64,000 nucleotides of DNA from Paracoccaceae bacterium (GTDB taxonomy: Bacteria > Pseudomonadota > Alphaproteobacteria > Rhodobacterales > Rhodobacteraceae): the NCBI GenBank assembly GCA_009773055.1, contig WOUW01000001.1:63810-127809 (forward strand). Direction: 5' to 3'. Positions 9,580 to 20,137 of the stretch are shown here, piece after piece; positions within the stretch are counted from its first letter, which is position 1; each line of letters opens with the position of its first letter. Both the position numbers and the translations under genes were made by a program. Under the pieces are notes generated by a model. That model searched no databases. It was not told the origin of the DNA and saw only the letters and a list, made by a program, of their open reading frames with translations.

Positions 9580-10745
9580 TCTCGGTCGAAGAGGCGCTTG
9601 CGCGCTGCCTGGCCCTTGCCGCGCCGCTGTCGCCCGAAACCGTCCCCCTGTCGCAAGCTGCGGGCCGCTGGATGTGCGCCACCGCCGAGGCCCGTCGCGA
9701 CCAGCCACCCTTCCCAGCCTCGGCGATGGACGGATATGCGGTGCAAGGTGATCCTGCCCCGGGCGACTGCTTTGCCGTCGTGGGCGAGGCCGGTGCTGGT
9801 CATGCCTTCGCCGATACGGTCGGTCCCGGGCAGGCCGTCCGCATCTTCACCGGCGCCCCGGTGCCCGCAGGCGCGACCCGGGTGGTGATCCAGGAAGACG
9901 TGACCCGCGACGGCGACCGGATCACCGTGAAACCCGGTGCAGATACGGCGACCCACATCCGCCCGCTTGGTCAGGATTTCCGCGCGGGGGACAGCCTGTC
10001 GCCCCGCCGTCTGCGACCAAATGATCTGGCGTTGCTGGCGGCGATGAACGTGGCAGAGGTCACCGTGACCCGTCGCCCCGTCGTCGCGCTGATTGCCACG
10101 GGCGACGAACTTGTCATGCCGGGGGAAGTGCCGGCACCTGACCAGATAATCGCCTCGAACAGTTTTGCGCTGAAGGCTTTGGTCGAGGCTGAGGGCGGGA
10201 TTGCCCGCCTGCTGCCCATCGCGCGCGACACCGAGGAAGAACTGGCCATGGTCCTGTCCTTGGCCAAAGGGGCGGACCTGATCGTCACCATCGGCGGCGC
10301 TTCGGTCGGGGATCATGACCTTGTGGGCCGAACCGCGGGCCTCACGCACAGTTTCTGGAAGATCGCGATGCGTCCGGGGAAGCCGCTGATGGCGGGACGG
10401 CTGAATGGCACCCCGATGCTTGGGCTGCCGGGCAATCCGGTGAGCGCCATCGTCTGCGGGCATCTTTTCCTGTTGCCGATGGTGCGGGCGATGCTTGGCC
10501 AACCCGACCCTGCCCCGCAGACACGGCGCGCGCGACTGAGGGTTGATCTTCCGGCAAATGGCCCGCGGACACACTACATGCGGGCGCGGCTTGCCTTGTC
10601 CGACGGGATGCCGGAGATCACCCCGTTCGACCGCCAGGATTCGGCGCTTCTGTCCATCCTGGGGCAGGCCGAAGCCTTGTTGATCCGCCCCGCGCTTGAC
10701 GGACCGCTCGGCCAGGGGACACCGGTGGACTACCTCCCGCTTTAG
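9576..10745 (+). CDS. moeA: Molybdopterin molybdenumtransferase MoeA
   Basis: 389 aa with the three-part MoeA layout: N-terminal domain with [11 protein letters not shown] (near residues 46-56), central MoCF fold with [17 protein letters not shown] and [10 protein letters not shown], followed by GLPGNPVSA near 284, and a C-terminal beta domain. It inserts molybdate into adenylylated molybdopterin to finish the cofactor. Its start GTG overlaps moaC. lexA follows 78 bp downstream with its own promoter, so the operon probably ends here. Confidence 0.95.
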   Translation: MISVEEALARCLALAAPLSPETVPLSQAAGRWMCATAEARRDQPPFPASAMDGYAVQGDPAPGDCFAVVGEAGAGHAFADTVGPGQAVRIFTGAPVPAGATRVVIQEDVTRDGDRITVKPGADTATHIRPLGQDFRAGDSLSPRRLRPNDLALLAAMNVAEVTVTRRPVVALIATGDELVMPGEVPAPDQIIASNSFALKALVEAEGGIARLLPIARDTEEELAMVLSLAKGADLIVTIGGASVGDHDLVGRTAGLTHSFWKIAMRPGKPLMAGRLNGTPMLGLPGNPVSAIVCGHLFLLPMVRAMLGQPDPAPQTRRARLRVDLPANGPRTHYMRARLALSDGMPEITPFDRQDSALLSILGQAEALLIRPALDGPLGQGTPVDYLPL

Positions 10746-10762
10746 GATTCCGAGGAAAATCC

Positions 10763-10793
10763 TTGACACAAACCGGGAACACGGGCAGAACAT
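10763..10793 (+). promoter_or_regulatory. lexA promoter with LexA box
   Basis: TTGACA (10763-10768) is a consensus -35. The alphaproteobacterial LexA box GAAC-N7-GAAC (GTTC-N7-GTTC on the other strand) is perfect at 10777-10791, in the spacer and overlapping the expected -10. This fits autorepression of lexA. The -10 itself is weak (around 10787-10793). Confidence 0.8.
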
Positions 10794-10823
10794 TGTGTTA
10801 ACACTTCCCGTGGGGACGCAACC

Positions 10824-11510
10824 ATGCTGACACGCAAGCAGTTGGAACTTCTGGACTTCATCAAGACGCGGATGGACCGCGACGGCGTGCCGCCGTCCTT
10901 TGACGAAATGAAGGATGCGCTGGACCTGCGGTCCAAGTCGGGCATCCACCGGCTGATCACCGCCCTGGAAGAACGCGGCTTCATCCGCCGCCTCGCCCAC
11001 CGAGCCCGCGCGCTGGAGATCGTGAAGCTGCCCGAGGCGATGGAAAGACCCGGCTTCAACCCCAAGGTGATCGCAGGCGACAAGGTCGATCCGCCGCGCG
11101 GTGCTATGCCGGTCTCGACCGTCCATGCGATGGAACTGCCGGTCATGGGCCGCATCGCGGCGGGTGTTCCGATCGAGGCGATTTCCGAGGTTTCGCACCA
11201 CATCGCCGTGCCCGGATCCATGCTTTCGGGCAACGGCCAGCACTATGCCCTTGAGGTCAAAGGTGATTCCATGATCGAGGCCGGGATCAACGATGGCGAC
11301 ATCGTGGTGATCCGCGAACAGGTCACTGCCGAGAATGGCGATATCGTCGTGGCTCTGGTCGAAGATCACGAGGCCACGCTGAAACGCTATCGCCGCCGGG
11401 GCAACATGATCGCGCTCGAGGCGGCAAATCCGGCCTATGAGACCCGCGTGTTCCCCGATCATCTGGTCAAGGTGCAGGGTCGCCTGGTGGGCCTGATCCG
11501 CAGCTACTGA
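10824..11510 (+). CDS. lexA: LexA repressor of the SOS response
   Basis: 228 aa. The winged-helix DNA-binding domain is at about residues 1-65 ([12 protein letters not shown]; recognition helix [18 protein letters not shown]). The cleavable bond is Ala113-Gly114 in GRIAAGVP, with catalytic Ser149 in [10 protein letters not shown] and Lys187 in ATLKRYRR, so autoproteolysis stimulated by RecA is expected. It represses DNA-repair genes and, by the box in its own promoter, itself. The start follows a GTGGGGACG Shine-Dalgarno. Its 3' end overlaps the convergent comEC gene by seven bases. Confidence 0.97.
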   Translation: MLTRKQLELLDFIKTRMDRDGVPPSFDEMKDALDLRSKSGIHRLITALEERGFIRRLAHRARALEIVKLPEAMERPGFNPKVIAGDKVDPPRGAMPVSTVHAMELPVMGRIAAGVPIEAISEVSHHIAVPGSMLSGNGQHYALEVKGDSMIEAGINDGDIVVIREQVTAENGDIVVALVEDHEATLKRYRRRGNMIALEAANPAYETRVFPDHLVKVQGRLVGLIRSY

Positions 11511-13639
11511 TCCTTAAGGTCCGCAAGGGTTGCATCTTTCGGGCGCAGGTCCGGCAAGGTGACCTTGCGTCTTGGTGGTGACCAAAGGCGCGCGGCTTGC
11601 TTGGTGCGCACGATCTGAAGGCCGTCGCCCTCCCGCAGGAACGCGAGGGGGCCAGTTGCCCACAGCATCCGGCTGTCGATCAGGGTGCAACCTTCAGGGC
11701 GCGTCTGGGCGTCCTCGGCCAGGATCACCAGATCGGCCCCGCTACAGGCCTCCGCCAGCTTTGCCGCAGCCCCCTTACCCGACAGCGCCACGACGCGAAC
11801 ACCCGCCATGTCGAACCAGCGTTCGCCCTTCGGCCCCGAGAACCCTGGCCGCGCGGCGGCCTCTGTCTGTTCGGTCAGGTCGCCATCGTTCTGCAACCAG
11901 TTTTCGGCGGCAAACCCGCCGCCACGCGCAGCCGACAGCGACCGCCCCTTCGGCCCGTCCAGCCCCAGCAGCTTGCCGTCGCCCGAGACGAGGAGGAGGG
12001 GCCGTTCTGCGGTCACCCAGAGCGCCAGCGCGATCAGGACGGGAACCACACCGGCCCACTGCACCCTGCCCCGCCACAGGATCAGCCAAAACGCGCCAAG
12101 GGTAAACAGGGGCAGCACCGAAGGACCGGGTGCCGGGATCGCTGTAACCGAGCCTTCAAGGCCGCCGATCCAGTGCGCCACGAACAGAATCCAGCGCGCA
12201 CCTTGTTCCATCGCCCAAAGCGGCAACCAGGCCAGGCCAAGCGGGGCGACGAGCGCTGCGACTGCACCGGCAGGCATGATGACCGCCCCCATCACCGGCA
12301 CGGTCAAGAGGTTCGCCAGAAGCCCGTAGTCGGTGAACCGGTTGAAATGCGCTGCCGCATACGGCGCAGTGGCAAAGCCACCGATCACCGAGCTGAGGAC
12401 AAGCGTGAACACCGGCATCGCCCAGCGGGGGATGCGTTGGCGGTAAATGCTGCCCTCCAACGCCGCAAAGCCCACAATCAGCGCGATGGTCGCGGCAAAA
12501 GACATCTGGAACCCGGGGTTGAGCATGCTTTCGGGCTTTGCCAGCAACAGGATCGCCGCCGCCACAGCCACCGACCGCAGGGTCAGCGCGCGGCGGTCGA
12601 GAAGCACCGCACCCAGGAAGACCGCGATCATGATGAAGGCACGTTCCGTCGCGACATTCGCCCCGGACAAGAGAAGATAGAACAACGCAACGCCCAGGCT
12701 GACCACTGCCGCCACCTTCTTGGTGTTCACCCGCAGCGCCACATAGGGGATCAACGCCAACCCATAGCGAAAGAGCGCAAAGACGAAGCCGGTGAGAAAA
12801 GCCATGTTCATGCCAGAAATCGCCAGCAGGTGCGCCAGCGACGAATCCCTGAGCGCGGCCACTGTGTCCTCGGAGATGGCCGAGCGGTCCCCGGTCATCG
12901 CCCCGGCCGCGAAAGCCCCGGCCTGCCCGTCCATGTGCGCCAGCATACCTTTGGTCAGGTGACTGCGCAGCCGGTCGATCGGCAGCGCGCCGCCCGCAGG
13001 CTCCTCCAGCAGAAGGACCGGCTTGCGGGTATAGCCCACCGCACCCAGCTGGTCGAAATAGGCCATGCGGCGGAAGTCGAAACCGCCGGGTTCCACCGGA
13101 CCTTCGGGGGCCGCCAGCGATGCGGTCAGGATCACCACTTGACCCGGCACCGGATCAAGCCAGGGCTGTTCGTTCTGTAGCGACACCCGGACCCGAATTG
13201 GCGTGCGGTCCGGTTCCACCTCGCGCAGGACGACCTGATCCAGTGTCAGACGCAGGGCATCAGACTGGGAGCGGTCGATATTGACAATCCGCCCCTGCAC
13301 CGGACCGTAGTAGCGGAAGTCGAGCATCGGGGCCTGCACTGCATGCGCCCGGATGCCGGCGGCCAGCCATCCGGCAGCCAGGGCGGCCAGGGCCAGCGCC
13401 AGCGGGCGGCCAAGGTCGGGTCCCCGCCAGGCAACAGCTGACCCTGCTGCAACCATAATCGCCGCCAGGGCATAGCTGCCCGGCCCGGGTTCAGTCAGGA
13501 CCGTGAACCAGCCGCCGATCCCGCAGCCGACCAGAATCGCGATCCAGGGAAACAGCGTGCCGCGCGCCGATTGCAGGGCAACCAGCGGCCAGAGGAACCC
13601 GCGCCAGATCAAGTGCAAGATCAAGCCCGAGGGCGCCAC
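11504..13639 (-). CDS. comEC: ComEC/Rec2 family competence membrane protein
   Basis: 711 aa. An N-terminal hydrophobic segment and OB-like DUF4131 region (to about 210) precede the competence core with [19 protein letters not shown] and about eight membrane segments to about 540. The C-terminal part is a short, weak remnant of the metallo-beta-lactamase domain: I cannot see an HxHxDH motif. ComEC forms the inner-membrane channel for DNA uptake in transformable bacteria; whether this organism is competent cannot be told. The GTG start is preceded by GGAAGGGAAA. Gene order with lexA and divergent gltX is conserved in Rhodobacteraceae. Confidence 0.88.
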   Translation of the reverse strand: MAPSGLILHLIWRGFLWPLVALQSARGTLFPWIAILVGCGIGGWFTVLTEPGPGSYALAAIMVAAGSAVAWRGPDLGRPLALALAALAAGWLAAGIRAHAVQAPMLDFRYYGPVQGRIVNIDRSQSDALRLTLDQVVLREVEPDRTPIRVRVSLQNEQPWLDPVPGQVVILTASLAAPEGPVEPGGFDFRRMAYFDQLGAVGYTRKPVLLLEEPAGGALPIDRLRSHLTKGMLAHMDGQAGAFAAGAMTGDRSAISEDTVAALRDSSLAHLLAISGMNMAFLTGFVFALFRYGLALIPYVALRVNTKKVAAVVSLGVALFYLLLSGANVATERAFIMIAVFLGAVLLDRRALTLRSVAVAAAILLLAKPESMLNPGFQMSFAATIALIVGFAALEGSIYRQRIPRWAMPVFTLVLSSVIGGFATAPYAAAHFNRFTDYGLLANLLTVPVMGAVIMPAGAVAALVAPLGLAWLPLWAMEQGARWILFVAHWIGGLEGSVTAIPAPGPSVLPLFTLGAFWLILWRGRVQWAGVVPVLIALALWVTAERPLLLVSGDGKLLGLDGPKGRSLSAARGGGFAAENWLQNDGDLTEQTEAAARPGFSGPKGERWFDMAGVRVVALSGKGAAAKLAEACSGADLVILAEDAQTRPEGCTLIDSRMLWATGPLAFLREGDGLQIVRTKQAARLWSPPRRKVTLPDLRPKDATLADLKDQ

Positions 13640-13716
13640 CTTGTTTCCCTTCCCCCGATTGCCTAAACCCGCTGCAATCTTACGCCCGCCATGGTTTCCG
13701 AAAGGTTAACGCCGTC

Positions 13717-15117
13717 ATGACCTCGCCAGTTGTCACCCGCTTTGCGCCCTCGCCCACGGGCTATCTGCACATCGGCGGTGGTCGGACCGCACTCTTCAAC
13801 TGGCTTTACGCGCGGGGTCGGGGTGGCAAGTTCCTGCTTCGGATCGAAGATACCGACCGCGAACGGTCGACCCCCGAGGCGACGGCTGCTATCCTCCGCG
13901 GGCTGTCCTGGCTCGGGCTCGACTGGGACGGGGACGTGGTCAGCCAGTTCGAGCGCCGCGACCGTCATGCAGAGGTTGCGCACCAGATGCTTCGACGAGG
14001 AACGGCTTACAAGTGTTTCTCGACGCAGGAAGAAATCGCGGCCTTCCGGGCGGCGGAGGAAGCAGCGGGCCGCTATCCGGTATTCCTGTCGCCCTGGCGC
14101 GACGCTGATCCCTCGACCCATCCCGATACGCCCTTCGCCATCCGGATGAAAGCCCCCCGTACGGGCGAGACCTTCATCGAAGACCAGGTCCAGGGCCGCG
14201 TCGTGATCCAGAATGCGACGTTGGACGACATGATCGTCCTGCGCTCTGACGGCACCCCCGTCTACATGCTGGCGGTGGTGGTGGACGATCACGACATGGG
14301 GGTGACCCATGTGATCCGAGGCGATGACCACCTGAACAATGCTGCACGCCAGCAGATGGTCTATGACGCTATGGGATGGCAGGTGCCGACCTGGGCGCAT
14401 ATCCCGCTGATCCACGGACCGGACGGCAAGAAGCTGTCGAAACGACACGGCGCGACCGGGGTCGAGGAGTATCAGGCGATGGGCTACCCCGCCGCCGGGA
14501 TGCGCAACTACCTGACAAGGCTCGGTTGGGCACATGGCGACGCCGAGATCTTCACCAGCGACGAGGCCATGAAGATGTTTGACTTGTCGGGAATTGGTCG
14601 CGCTCCGGCCCGGCTTGACTTCAAGAAGCTGGAGAACACCTGCGGGCATCACATGGCGATGGCTGACGATGCCGCACTGCTGCATGAATTGGAGGCGTTC
14701 CTTGCTGCAGCAGGCCGCCCAGCGCTGACACAAGCGCAAGTCGAACGGATGCATCTGGCCCTGCCCTTCTTGAAGAAGTCTGCGAAGACATTCCCGGAAC
14801 TAATGGAAAAAGCAGCCTTTTTACTGATCGACCGCCCAGTGGTCACTGACGACAAGGCAGCCGAGTCGCTGGATTCGGTATCCCGTGGTATACTGAAATC
14901 ATTGACGCCGCGCCTGCAAAGTGCTAGCTGGACAAAGGAGGCGCTTGAGCCGATCCTGACCGAGATCGCCGCCGAAAACGGCATCGGGTTCGGAAAACTG
15001 GCTGCCCCCTTGCGGGCCGCGATTGCGGGTCGAACTGTTACACCTTCGGTTTACGACATGATGCTAGTCATCGGTCGGGAAGAAACCGTCGCACGGCTGT
15101 CGGACGCAAGCCAGTAA
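13717..15117 (+). CDS. gltX: Glutamyl-tRNA synthetase
   Basis: 466 aa class I aminoacyl-tRNA synthetase. The HIGH signature is in [20 protein letters not shown] (residues 8-27) and the KMSKS loop is KKLSKRHGA near residue 240. The C-terminal helical anticodon-binding region follows. It charges tRNA-Glu (and in many alphaproteobacteria tRNA-Gln, for later amidation). The 77 bp separating it from divergent comEC must hold both promoters; GAAAGGTTAACGCCGTC precedes the ATG. Confidence 0.95.
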   Translation: MTSPVVTRFAPSPTGYLHIGGGRTALFNWLYARGRGGKFLLRIEDTDRERSTPEATAAILRGLSWLGLDWDGDVVSQFERRDRHAEVAHQMLRRGTAYKCFSTQEEIAAFRAAEEAAGRYPVFLSPWRDADPSTHPDTPFAIRMKAPRTGETFIEDQVQGRVVIQNATLDDMIVLRSDGTPVYMLAVVVDDHDMGVTHVIRGDDHLNNAARQQMVYDAMGWQVPTWAHIPLIHGPDGKKLSKRHGATGVEEYQAMGYPAAGMRNYLTRLGWAHGDAEIFTSDEAMKMFDLSGIGRAPARLDFKKLENTCGHHMAMADDAALLHELEAFLAAAGRPALTQAQVERMHLALPFLKKSAKTFPELMEKAAFLLIDRPVVTDDKAAESLDSVSRGILKSLTPRLQSASWTKEALEPILTEIAAENGIGFGKLAAPLRAAIAGRTVTPSVYDMMLVIGREETVARLSDASQ

Positions 15118-15211
15118 CCTGCGCCCCCCGGCCTTGAAGCCACCCCGCACGGGGTGCAGGATTGCCAAGGGTGCCCCTGCCAGGGTCACCGCGCCATGAC
15201 CGGGGAGAGAT

Positions 15212-16501
15212 ATGTCTGACACAGTCGCCAAGCTTAGCCTGAACGGGAACACCTACGACCTTCCTGTCCACAAACCCACTCTCGGCCCCGATGTTCTGGA
15301 CATCCGCAAGCTTTATGGCGAAGCGGACGTGTTCACTTTCGACCCGGGCTTCACTTCGACGGCCGCCTGCGAAAGCTCGATCACCTATATCGACGGCGAC
15401 GCGGGCGAACTGCTGTATCGCGGCTACCCGATCGAGCAGCTGGCCGAAAAGTCGACCCATCTCGAAGTCTGCTATCTGCTTTTGTATGGCGAGCTGCCGT
15501 CTGCGTCCCAGCTTGCGGATTTCACCAATCGGGTGACCAAGCACACGATGGTGCACGAACAGATGCACTATTTCTTCCGGGGCTTCCGCCGCGATGCGCA
15601 TCCGATGGCCACCATGGTGGGCGTTGTCGGCGCGATGGCTGCTTTCTACCATGACAGCACCGACATCAACGATCCCTGGCAGCGCGAGGTTGCGGCGATC
15701 CGCATGATCGCCAAGCTGCCGACGATTGCGGCGATGGCCTACAAGTATTCGGTCGGACAACCCTTCGTCTATCCGAAGAACAGCCTGTCCTATGCCGGCA
15801 ACTTCCTGAACATGTGCTTCGCCGTCCCGGCCGAGGATTACGTCGTCTCGCCGATCCTGGAAAAGGCCATGGACCGGATCATGATGCTGCATGCGGACCA
15901 TGAGCAGAATGCCTCGACCTCGACGGTGCGGCTTGCAGGATCTTCGGGGGCGAACCCCTTTGCCTGCATCGCAGCCGGCATCGCCTGTCTTTGGGGACCG
16001 GCGCATGGCGGGGCGAACCAGGCGGCCCTGGAACAGCTGCGCGAAATCGGCACGGTCGACCGCATTCCGGAATTCATCGCCAAGGCGAAGGACAAGACAT
16101 CGGGCGTCAAGCTCATGGGCTTTGGGCATCGGGTCTACAAGAACTTCGACCCGCGCGCGAAGGTGATGAAGGAATCTGCCGACGAGGTGCTGGGCCTTCT
16201 TGGCGTAGAGAACAATCCGCTTCTGCAGGTCGCCAAGGAACTGGAACGCATCGCGCTGGAGGACGAGTACTTCATCTCGAAGAAGCTTTACCCGAACGTT
16301 GACTTCTATTCCGGCATCATCCTCGAAGCGATGGGCTTCCCCACCGCGATGTTCACGCCGATCTTCGCGATCAGCCGAACAGTCGGCTGGATCAGTCAGT
16401 GGAAAGAGATGATCGGCGAGAAGAACCAGAAAATCGGTCGCCCGCGCCAGCTGTATGTCGGTCCGCCCAAGCGCGACTACGTCGATTTGCGCCACCGCTG
16501 A
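15212..16501 (+). CDS. gltA: Citrate synthase (type II)
   Basis: 429 aa, the length of gram-negative type II enzymes. The active-site histidines are in [12 protein letters not shown] and [14 protein letters not shown], and the catalytic aspartate in [17 protein letters not shown]-terminal [27 protein letters not shown] is also typical. It condenses oxaloacetate with acetyl-CoA at the entry to the TCA cycle. Start ATG follows GGGGAGA. It is followed by a strong hairpin and stands as a single-gene unit. Confidence 0.97.
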   Translation: MSDTVAKLSLNGNTYDLPVHKPTLGPDVLDIRKLYGEADVFTFDPGFTSTAACESSITYIDGDAGELLYRGYPIEQLAEKSTHLEVCYLLLYGELPSASQLADFTNRVTKHTMVHEQMHYFFRGFRRDAHPMATMVGVVGAMAAFYHDSTDINDPWQREVAAIRMIAKLPTIAAMAYKYSVGQPFVYPKNSLSYAGNFLNMCFAVPAEDYVVSPILEKAMDRIMMLHADHEQNASTSTVRLAGSSGANPFACIAAGIACLWGPAHGGANQAALEQLREIGTVDRIPEFIAKAKDKTSGVKLMGFGHRVYKNFDPRAKVMKESADEVLGLLGVENNPLLQVAKELERIALEDEYFISKKLYPNVDFYSGIILEAMGFPTAMFTPIFAISRTVGWISQWKEMIGEKNQKIGRPRQLYVGPPKRDYVDLRHR

Positions 16502-16521
16502 CGGCCCTGTCCCCTGCTCCC

Positions 16522-16551
16522 GGAAGGCCGCCCCGTCCCAGGCGGCCTTCC
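16522..16551 (+). terminator. Terminator hairpin after gltA
   Basis: Perfect 11-bp stem GGAAGGCCGCC / GGCGGCCTTCC with a 8-9 base loop, starting 21 bp after the gltA stop. The following tail (GCATTTCTG) is only moderately T-rich. Confidence 0.7.
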
Positions 16552-16588
16552 GCATTTCTGCGCTGTCACGTCGCAGGCCATAGCTGAT

Positions 16589-16607
16589 GCTTTTTGTCGG
16601 AAAAAGC
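16589..16607. promoter_or_regulatory. Inverted repeat upstream of alternative oxidase
   Basis: Perfect 7+7 bp inverted repeat GCTTTTT-GTCGG-AAAAAGC, about 40 bp before the aox start codon and just upstream of a CATATT that could be part of a -10. Position and symmetry suggest an operator; no match to a known regulator box was recognised. Confidence 0.4.
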
Positions 16608-16645
16608 GCCATATTCGCCGGGTGCTTTTGACGCGGAGTATCACC

Positions 16646-17275
16646 ATGAAAGACACATCCCACGCCGCCGACCTGACGCTGCACCATGTCCCCGAAACAT
16701 TCGGTGACGGGGTTGCCCTGCGGACCGTCAAGTTCATGCGCATTTTTGCCGATGCCTTCTTCTCGCACCGCTACGGACACCGGGCTGTCGTGCTGGAAAC
16801 CGTCGCTGCCGTTCCAGGCATGGTCGGAGGGCTTTTGCAGCACCTCAAGGCGCTGCGGCATATCCGCGACGACCAGGGGTGGATCCGCGAACTCTTGGAA
16901 GAAGCCGATAACGAACGCATGCACCTGATGACGTTCATCCACGTCGCCCAGCCTTCGCGGCTGGAACGCTGGGTGATCATGCTGGGCCAGGCGATCTTCT
17001 ATAACGCCTACTTCTGGCTCTACCTTTTCGCCCCCCGCATCGCGCACCGGATCGTGGGCTACCTCGAGGAAGAAGCGGTGGTCAGCTACACCCAATACCT
17101 CGCCCAGATCGACGCGGGCCAGGTCGAGAACGTCCCCGCCCCGCAGATTGCGATCGACTATTGGCATCTGCCCAAGACCGCCCGTCTGCGCGAGGTGGTG
17201 ATCGCCGTCCGCGCCGACGAGGCCGGTCACCGCGACCGCAATCACGAAATGGCCGACCAACTGAAAGCGGCTTAG
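16646..17275 (+). CDS. aox: Alternative oxidase (cyanide-insensitive ubiquinol oxidase)
   Basis: 209 aa. All di-iron ligands are in recognisable motifs: Glu51 in [11 protein letters not shown], Glu90 and His93 in [11 protein letters not shown], Glu142 in [12 protein letters not shown], and Glu192 and His195 in [12 protein letters not shown]. It is an interfacial inner-membrane diiron protein that oxidises ubiquinol and reduces oxygen to water without proton pumping, by-passing the cytochrome pathway. No mitochondrial-type N-terminal extension. ATG 16646 was chosen because GCGGAG lies about 9 bases before it and the domain begins soon after. An inverted repeat upstream may be an operator. Single gene between gltA and a convergent DUF2235 gene. 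Confidence 0.95.
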   Translation: MKDTSHAADLTLHHVPETFGDGVALRTVKFMRIFADAFFSHRYGHRAVVLETVAAVPGMVGGLLQHLKALRHIRDDQGWIRELLEEADNERMHLMTFIHVAQPSRLERWVIMLGQAIFYNAYFWLYLFAPRIAHRIVGYLEEEAVVSYTQYLAQIDAGQVENVPAPQIAIDYWHLPKTARLREVVIAVRADEAGHRDRNHEMADQLKAA

Positions 17276-17544
17276 TAGCGCCCGTCCAGCGTCCCGACGG
17301 CCTCATAGGGCACGGGCCGTCGGCCGCGGTATGGGCCACACCTGCCGCGCAACTCGGTCATGGCATCCAGGTCGACCTGGTCTGCCAGCATACCCCCGAT
17401 TTTCCGGTCGGCTTTGGCGACCGCCTGACCTGCGATGAAGCTGGACCCGCAGAACGCGACCTTCGGCCCTGCAGGTGCCGTCTCGCTCCCGATCCGGTTC
17501 GACGCAGCCAAGGTAGGGATTTGCATCGCTGTATGGCTGGCCAT
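17272..17544 (-). CDS. Possible small hypothetical protein
   Basis: A 90-codon open frame that occupies most of the 315-bp gap between aox and the DUF2235 gene, its stop overlapping the aox stop by four bases. The translation has a single [11 protein letters not shown]-like segment and a basic [10 protein letters not shown] stretch; I recognise no family and see no good ribosome-binding site. The frame continues upstream into the DUF2235 gene, so it may be chance. Confidence 0.25.
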   Translation of the reverse strand: MASHTAMQIPTLAASNRIGSETAPAGPKVAFCGSSFIAGQAVAKADRKIGGMLADQVDLDAMTELRGRCGPYRGRRPVPYEAVGTLDGRY

Positions 17545-17590
17545 TGACGGGATGCGCCGAAAGCGCAATCGGCCTTCGTCACTGTAAGAC
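17276..17590. other. Convergent intergenic gap aox/DUF2235 gene
   Basis: 315 bp between two convergent genes. Apart from the weak minus-strand open frame listed separately I see no terminator with a T-run, no tRNA and no repeat. Confidence 0.5.
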
Positions 17591-18712
17591 CTATTGCGCC
17601 GGAACGCCGCTCGGCCAGCGTTGACCGGCCGCAGCGACCGCAGTCGGGTGCAGACGTTCCGACCTGTCACGCCCGACCTTTCGTGGCCGCCGCGCCATGA
17701 ACGCTTTGCCCCAGCTGCGCCAAGTGCCAACCATTGGCGCATCCGGGTCACAGGGAAAGCGCCCGCGCCAGCCTTCGGGGAGGGTCAATCCCAACGCCTC
17801 CGCACGGTCCAGCATCCATACCAAGGGAATATTCGCCAAGGGCCGCGCCGCGACGAAATCGCCGATCTGCCCGCCGATGTCGCCATGCGCGCCGCGGAAC
17901 CAGACCTGTTCCACATTGCCCTCCCAGCCGGGCGGGCAGTCCCACATTACCGGCGCAAAGGCGAGCCGCGTTTCGTTCAGCGCCAGCGCGTGAAAGCCGT
18001 GCCGGATCGCGCCGCCAAGGTGATGGTTGTGAAAGGCATGGCGATCGGGCGTGAACATCCAGAAGAACGGCAGCCGCAGGCCCAGCGCCTTGACCGTGTC
18101 CCAGACCCCCACCATCTCGATCGGTGCTTCGGGGTGACAGAAACGGCGGACAAAGGCCTGTGAAGCCAGACTATCGGTTGCCCGCTCGTAATGCCTCCAG
18201 GCAAGCCGGACCGCGCGTTCGGTGGCATGCTCGCGTTTCAGAAGGCCGACCCGGTCGATCACCCCTGCCAAGGACCGCACCGCATAGGCGCCGCGCGAAT
18301 AGCCGAAAAGGAAGATCCGGTCGCCGTCGCGGTAACCACTTGCCAGCCAGCCATAGGCGCGCTGGATCTGCGGCGCGACGCCCCGTCCTTCCAGGATCGC
18401 TACCCCGCGCAGCCAGCCTTCCCACTGCATCCCGGGCTCGTAATACAACCGCCGGTTCGCATGGGTCCCCATTTCCTTCAAGAGCTGGAACAGAATCCCC
18501 GGATTGGCTTCGCGCCCCGGGTCCAGCGACGACATCGTGCCATCGAGGATCACCACATGGTCCACCCGTCCCCGCACGCGGCCCGGCGGTATCGCGGGTG
18601 CAGGTTCGACCGCTGGCTCGACAGTCCGGCGAAAGTAGCTGCGTATGCGGTCTAGCAGGCGCGTGGCAGGTCTCCCCCGGTCAGCGGCGCGAAAGGTGAT
18701 TGGCCCCATCAT
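17591..18712 (-). CDS. DUF2235 alpha/beta-hydrolase (Tle1-like phospholipase fold)
   Basis: 373 aa. A short basic N-terminus and a proline-rich linker (to about residue 48) precede the hydrolase core. HVVILDGTMSSL near residues 52-63 is the DUF2235 opening (usually FDGT), and the nucleophile elbow is FLFGYSRGAYAVRSL with Ser139. The domain is shared with type VI secretion phospholipase effectors of the Tle1 group, but no T6SS gene, VgrG or immunity gene lies near, so a housekeeping or unknown hydrolase role is equally likely. Start: ATG 18712 (tandem ATG ATG); a TTG 12 codons upstream is possible. A hairpin separates it from the upstream decarboxylase. Confidence 0.75.
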   Translation of the reverse strand: MMGPITFRAADRGRPATRLLDRIRSYFRRTVEPAVEPAPAIPPGRVRGRVDHVVILDGTMSSLDPGREANPGILFQLLKEMGTHANRRLYYEPGMQWEGWLRGVAILEGRGVAPQIQRAYGWLASGYRDGDRIFLFGYSRGAYAVRSLAGVIDRVGLLKREHATERAVRLAWRHYERATDSLASQAFVRRFCHPEAPIEMVGVWDTVKALGLRLPFFWMFTPDRHAFHNHHLGGAIRHGFHALALNETRLAFAPVMWDCPPGWEGNVEQVWFRGAHGDIGGQIGDFVAARPLANIPLVWMLDRAEALGLTLPEGWRGRFPCDPDAPMVGTWRSWGKAFMARRPRKVGRDRSERLHPTAVAAAGQRWPSGVPAQ

Positions 18713-18752
18713 CGCGCCGGAAGGGTTAAGGTTCCGCTTATCTCTCAACGCT

Positions 18753-18786
18753 AAGCGCCCGGCAGGATTTGTCCAGCCGGGCGCTT
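18753..18786 (-). terminator. Hairpin between decarboxylase and DUF2235 genes
   Basis: Perfect 11-bp stem AAGCGCCCGGC / GCCGGGCGCTT with a 12-base loop, located 24 bp beyond the decarboxylase stop on the minus strand. The T-run is short in both directions, so it may be an attenuating or 3'-stabilising hairpin as well as a terminator. Confidence 0.6.
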
Positions 18787-18810
18787 CGTTTTCACATAGT
18801 TGTCAAACAG

Positions 18811-19956
18811 TCAGAGCTTCAGGCTAAGGACCGTTGCCATCTGCAGTTCACCAAAGCCGTTGAAGCGGGTGTTGGTGACGGTCGAATACGACCCCATCCC
18901 CTGCCAGACAACGAAATCGCCCTCGGCGAGGTCCGACGCCAGCGGAATCTCCCCCGGCAGCCGGTCAACCGAGTCGCAGGTTGGCCCGAAGACGATGCGC
19001 GGGATCGGGTCGCCCTTGCGCTTCTCGCCCTCGGACGAAAGCACTTCGATCCGGTCGATGACGCCGATCATCGGCAGTTCAGTGAGCGAGCCATAGACCC
19101 CGTCGTTCAGGAAGACGTGGCTGCCGTCCCGCAGCGCCTTGACCCGGGCAGCCAGCGCGAAAGCGTCTCCACAAAGCGCCCGGCCCGGCTCGCAGACCAG
19201 CGCGGGACGGTCAGCGCCGAACGCCTCGGTCGCGACGCGGTCGATAAGCGTGAATGTGTCTTCGATCTGCGGCACGACCGCGTGCAGCCGGTGGTTCGGG
19301 AACCCCCCGCCGACGTTCAGCCGCGCGATCTTGACGCCCGCCGCCTTGGCAATCATCGCCGCCTCGCGGATATAGGCCTCCCACGCATGGGGATCGGTGC
19401 ACTGGGTGCCGGGGTGGAAGGTGATCGAGGGGATATAGCCCGCCTCGGCCACAGTCTTCAGTAGTTCCGTCGCCAGTTCCACCGTAGCACCGAACTTGGC
19501 GCCGAAGTTGTATGCCGCACCGGCCACCGGCAGCTTAAAGCGAACCGAGATCTCGGTGTCTTCGACCGGGACCATCTCGATCAATTTTGCAAGCTCCGAT
19601 TTCGAATCGACGCTGTACGATTTCACGCCGCGTTCGACCGCATAGGCGATCTCGTGCCGCGCGCGAACCGGGTTGTTGTAGTGGATCGCCGCATCGGGCG
19701 CCAAACGGCGGATCAGGTCGATCTCGAACGGGGAGGCGCAGTCGAAACCGCGCACGCCGGCTGCGGCAAGGTTCTCGACCATCGCCTCACCGGGGTTCGA
19801 CTTGACTGCATAGGTCACAAGGCCCGGAAAGCCGTCGATGAACCGCCGCGCAGCCGCCTGGGCCGCCGAGGGCGCAAAGAACAGCACGGGGTTTTCCGGC
19901 GACTGTTTCTTCAGAAAATCAGTGGGGTTAGACCAGATCGTCTTCGAGAGTCCCAT
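18811..19956 (-). CDS. Type III PLP-dependent decarboxylase (ornithine/lysine decarboxylase)
   Basis: 381 aa, alanine-racemase fold type III like eukaryotic ornithine decarboxylase and diaminopimelate decarboxylase. The PLP lysine is Lys52 in VTYAVKSNP; further signatures are FDCASPFEI, FHPGTQC, LNVGGGFP, CEPGRALCG and the ODC-type GPTCDSVD with its substrate-binding Asp. The missing diaminopimelate-specific features and GPTCDSVD favour ornithine and/or lysine as substrate, giving putrescine or cadaverine for polyamine synthesis. ATG 19956 has AAAGGGA nine bases upstream; an upstream TTG is less likely. An Lrp-family regulator is transcribed divergently and may control it. Confidence 0.88.
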   Translation of the reverse strand: MGLSKTIWSNPTDFLKKQSPENPVLFFAPSAAQAAARRFIDGFPGLVTYAVKSNPGEAMVENLAAAGVRGFDCASPFEIDLIRRLAPDAAIHYNNPVRARHEIAYAVERGVKSYSVDSKSELAKLIEMVPVEDTEISVRFKLPVAGAAYNFGAKFGATVELATELLKTVAEAGYIPSITFHPGTQCTDPHAWEAYIREAAMIAKAAGVKIARLNVGGGFPNHRLHAVVPQIEDTFTLIDRVATEAFGADRPALVCEPGRALCGDAFALAARVKALRDGSHVFLNDGVYGSLTELPMIGVIDRIEVLSSEGEKRKGDPIPRIVFGPTCDSVDRLPGEIPLASDLAEGDFVVWQGMGSYSTVTNTRFNGFGELQMATVLSLKL

Positions 19957-20137
19957 CGGCGTATTTCCCTTTGCCAACAAGACGCTTCGCCCTTCCCCGT
20001 GCAGCTATGGGATCGGGCACCAGCGTGGTTTCAAGTGAACCAGGCCAGGTGCGTATGAGCCGCCCTTTTCCTGCAGTGGAGGATGCCGCATATGAGTTAC
20101 AACTTCACCGAACAAAACTATATAAATGCGCCATTGT

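Noticed and set aside
9561-11462. Very long open frame (633 codons) on the minus strand
   Set aside because: Lies antisense to moeA and lexA, both fully conserved. Its translation is low-complexity Arg/His/Gly-rich, typical of the shadow of high-G+C genes.
11504-12100. ComEC metallo-beta-lactamase domain
   Set aside because: The C-terminal region has no HxHxDH motif, so I did not claim a nuclease domain.
15068-17260. 730-codon minus-strand open frame
   Set aside because: Antisense to gltA and aox, which have complete catalytic motifs; no ribosome-binding site or family signature.
17591-18712. Type VI secretion effector call for the DUF2235 protein
   Set aside because: The fold is shared with Tle1 effectors, but no VgrG, PAAR or immunity gene is adjacent.
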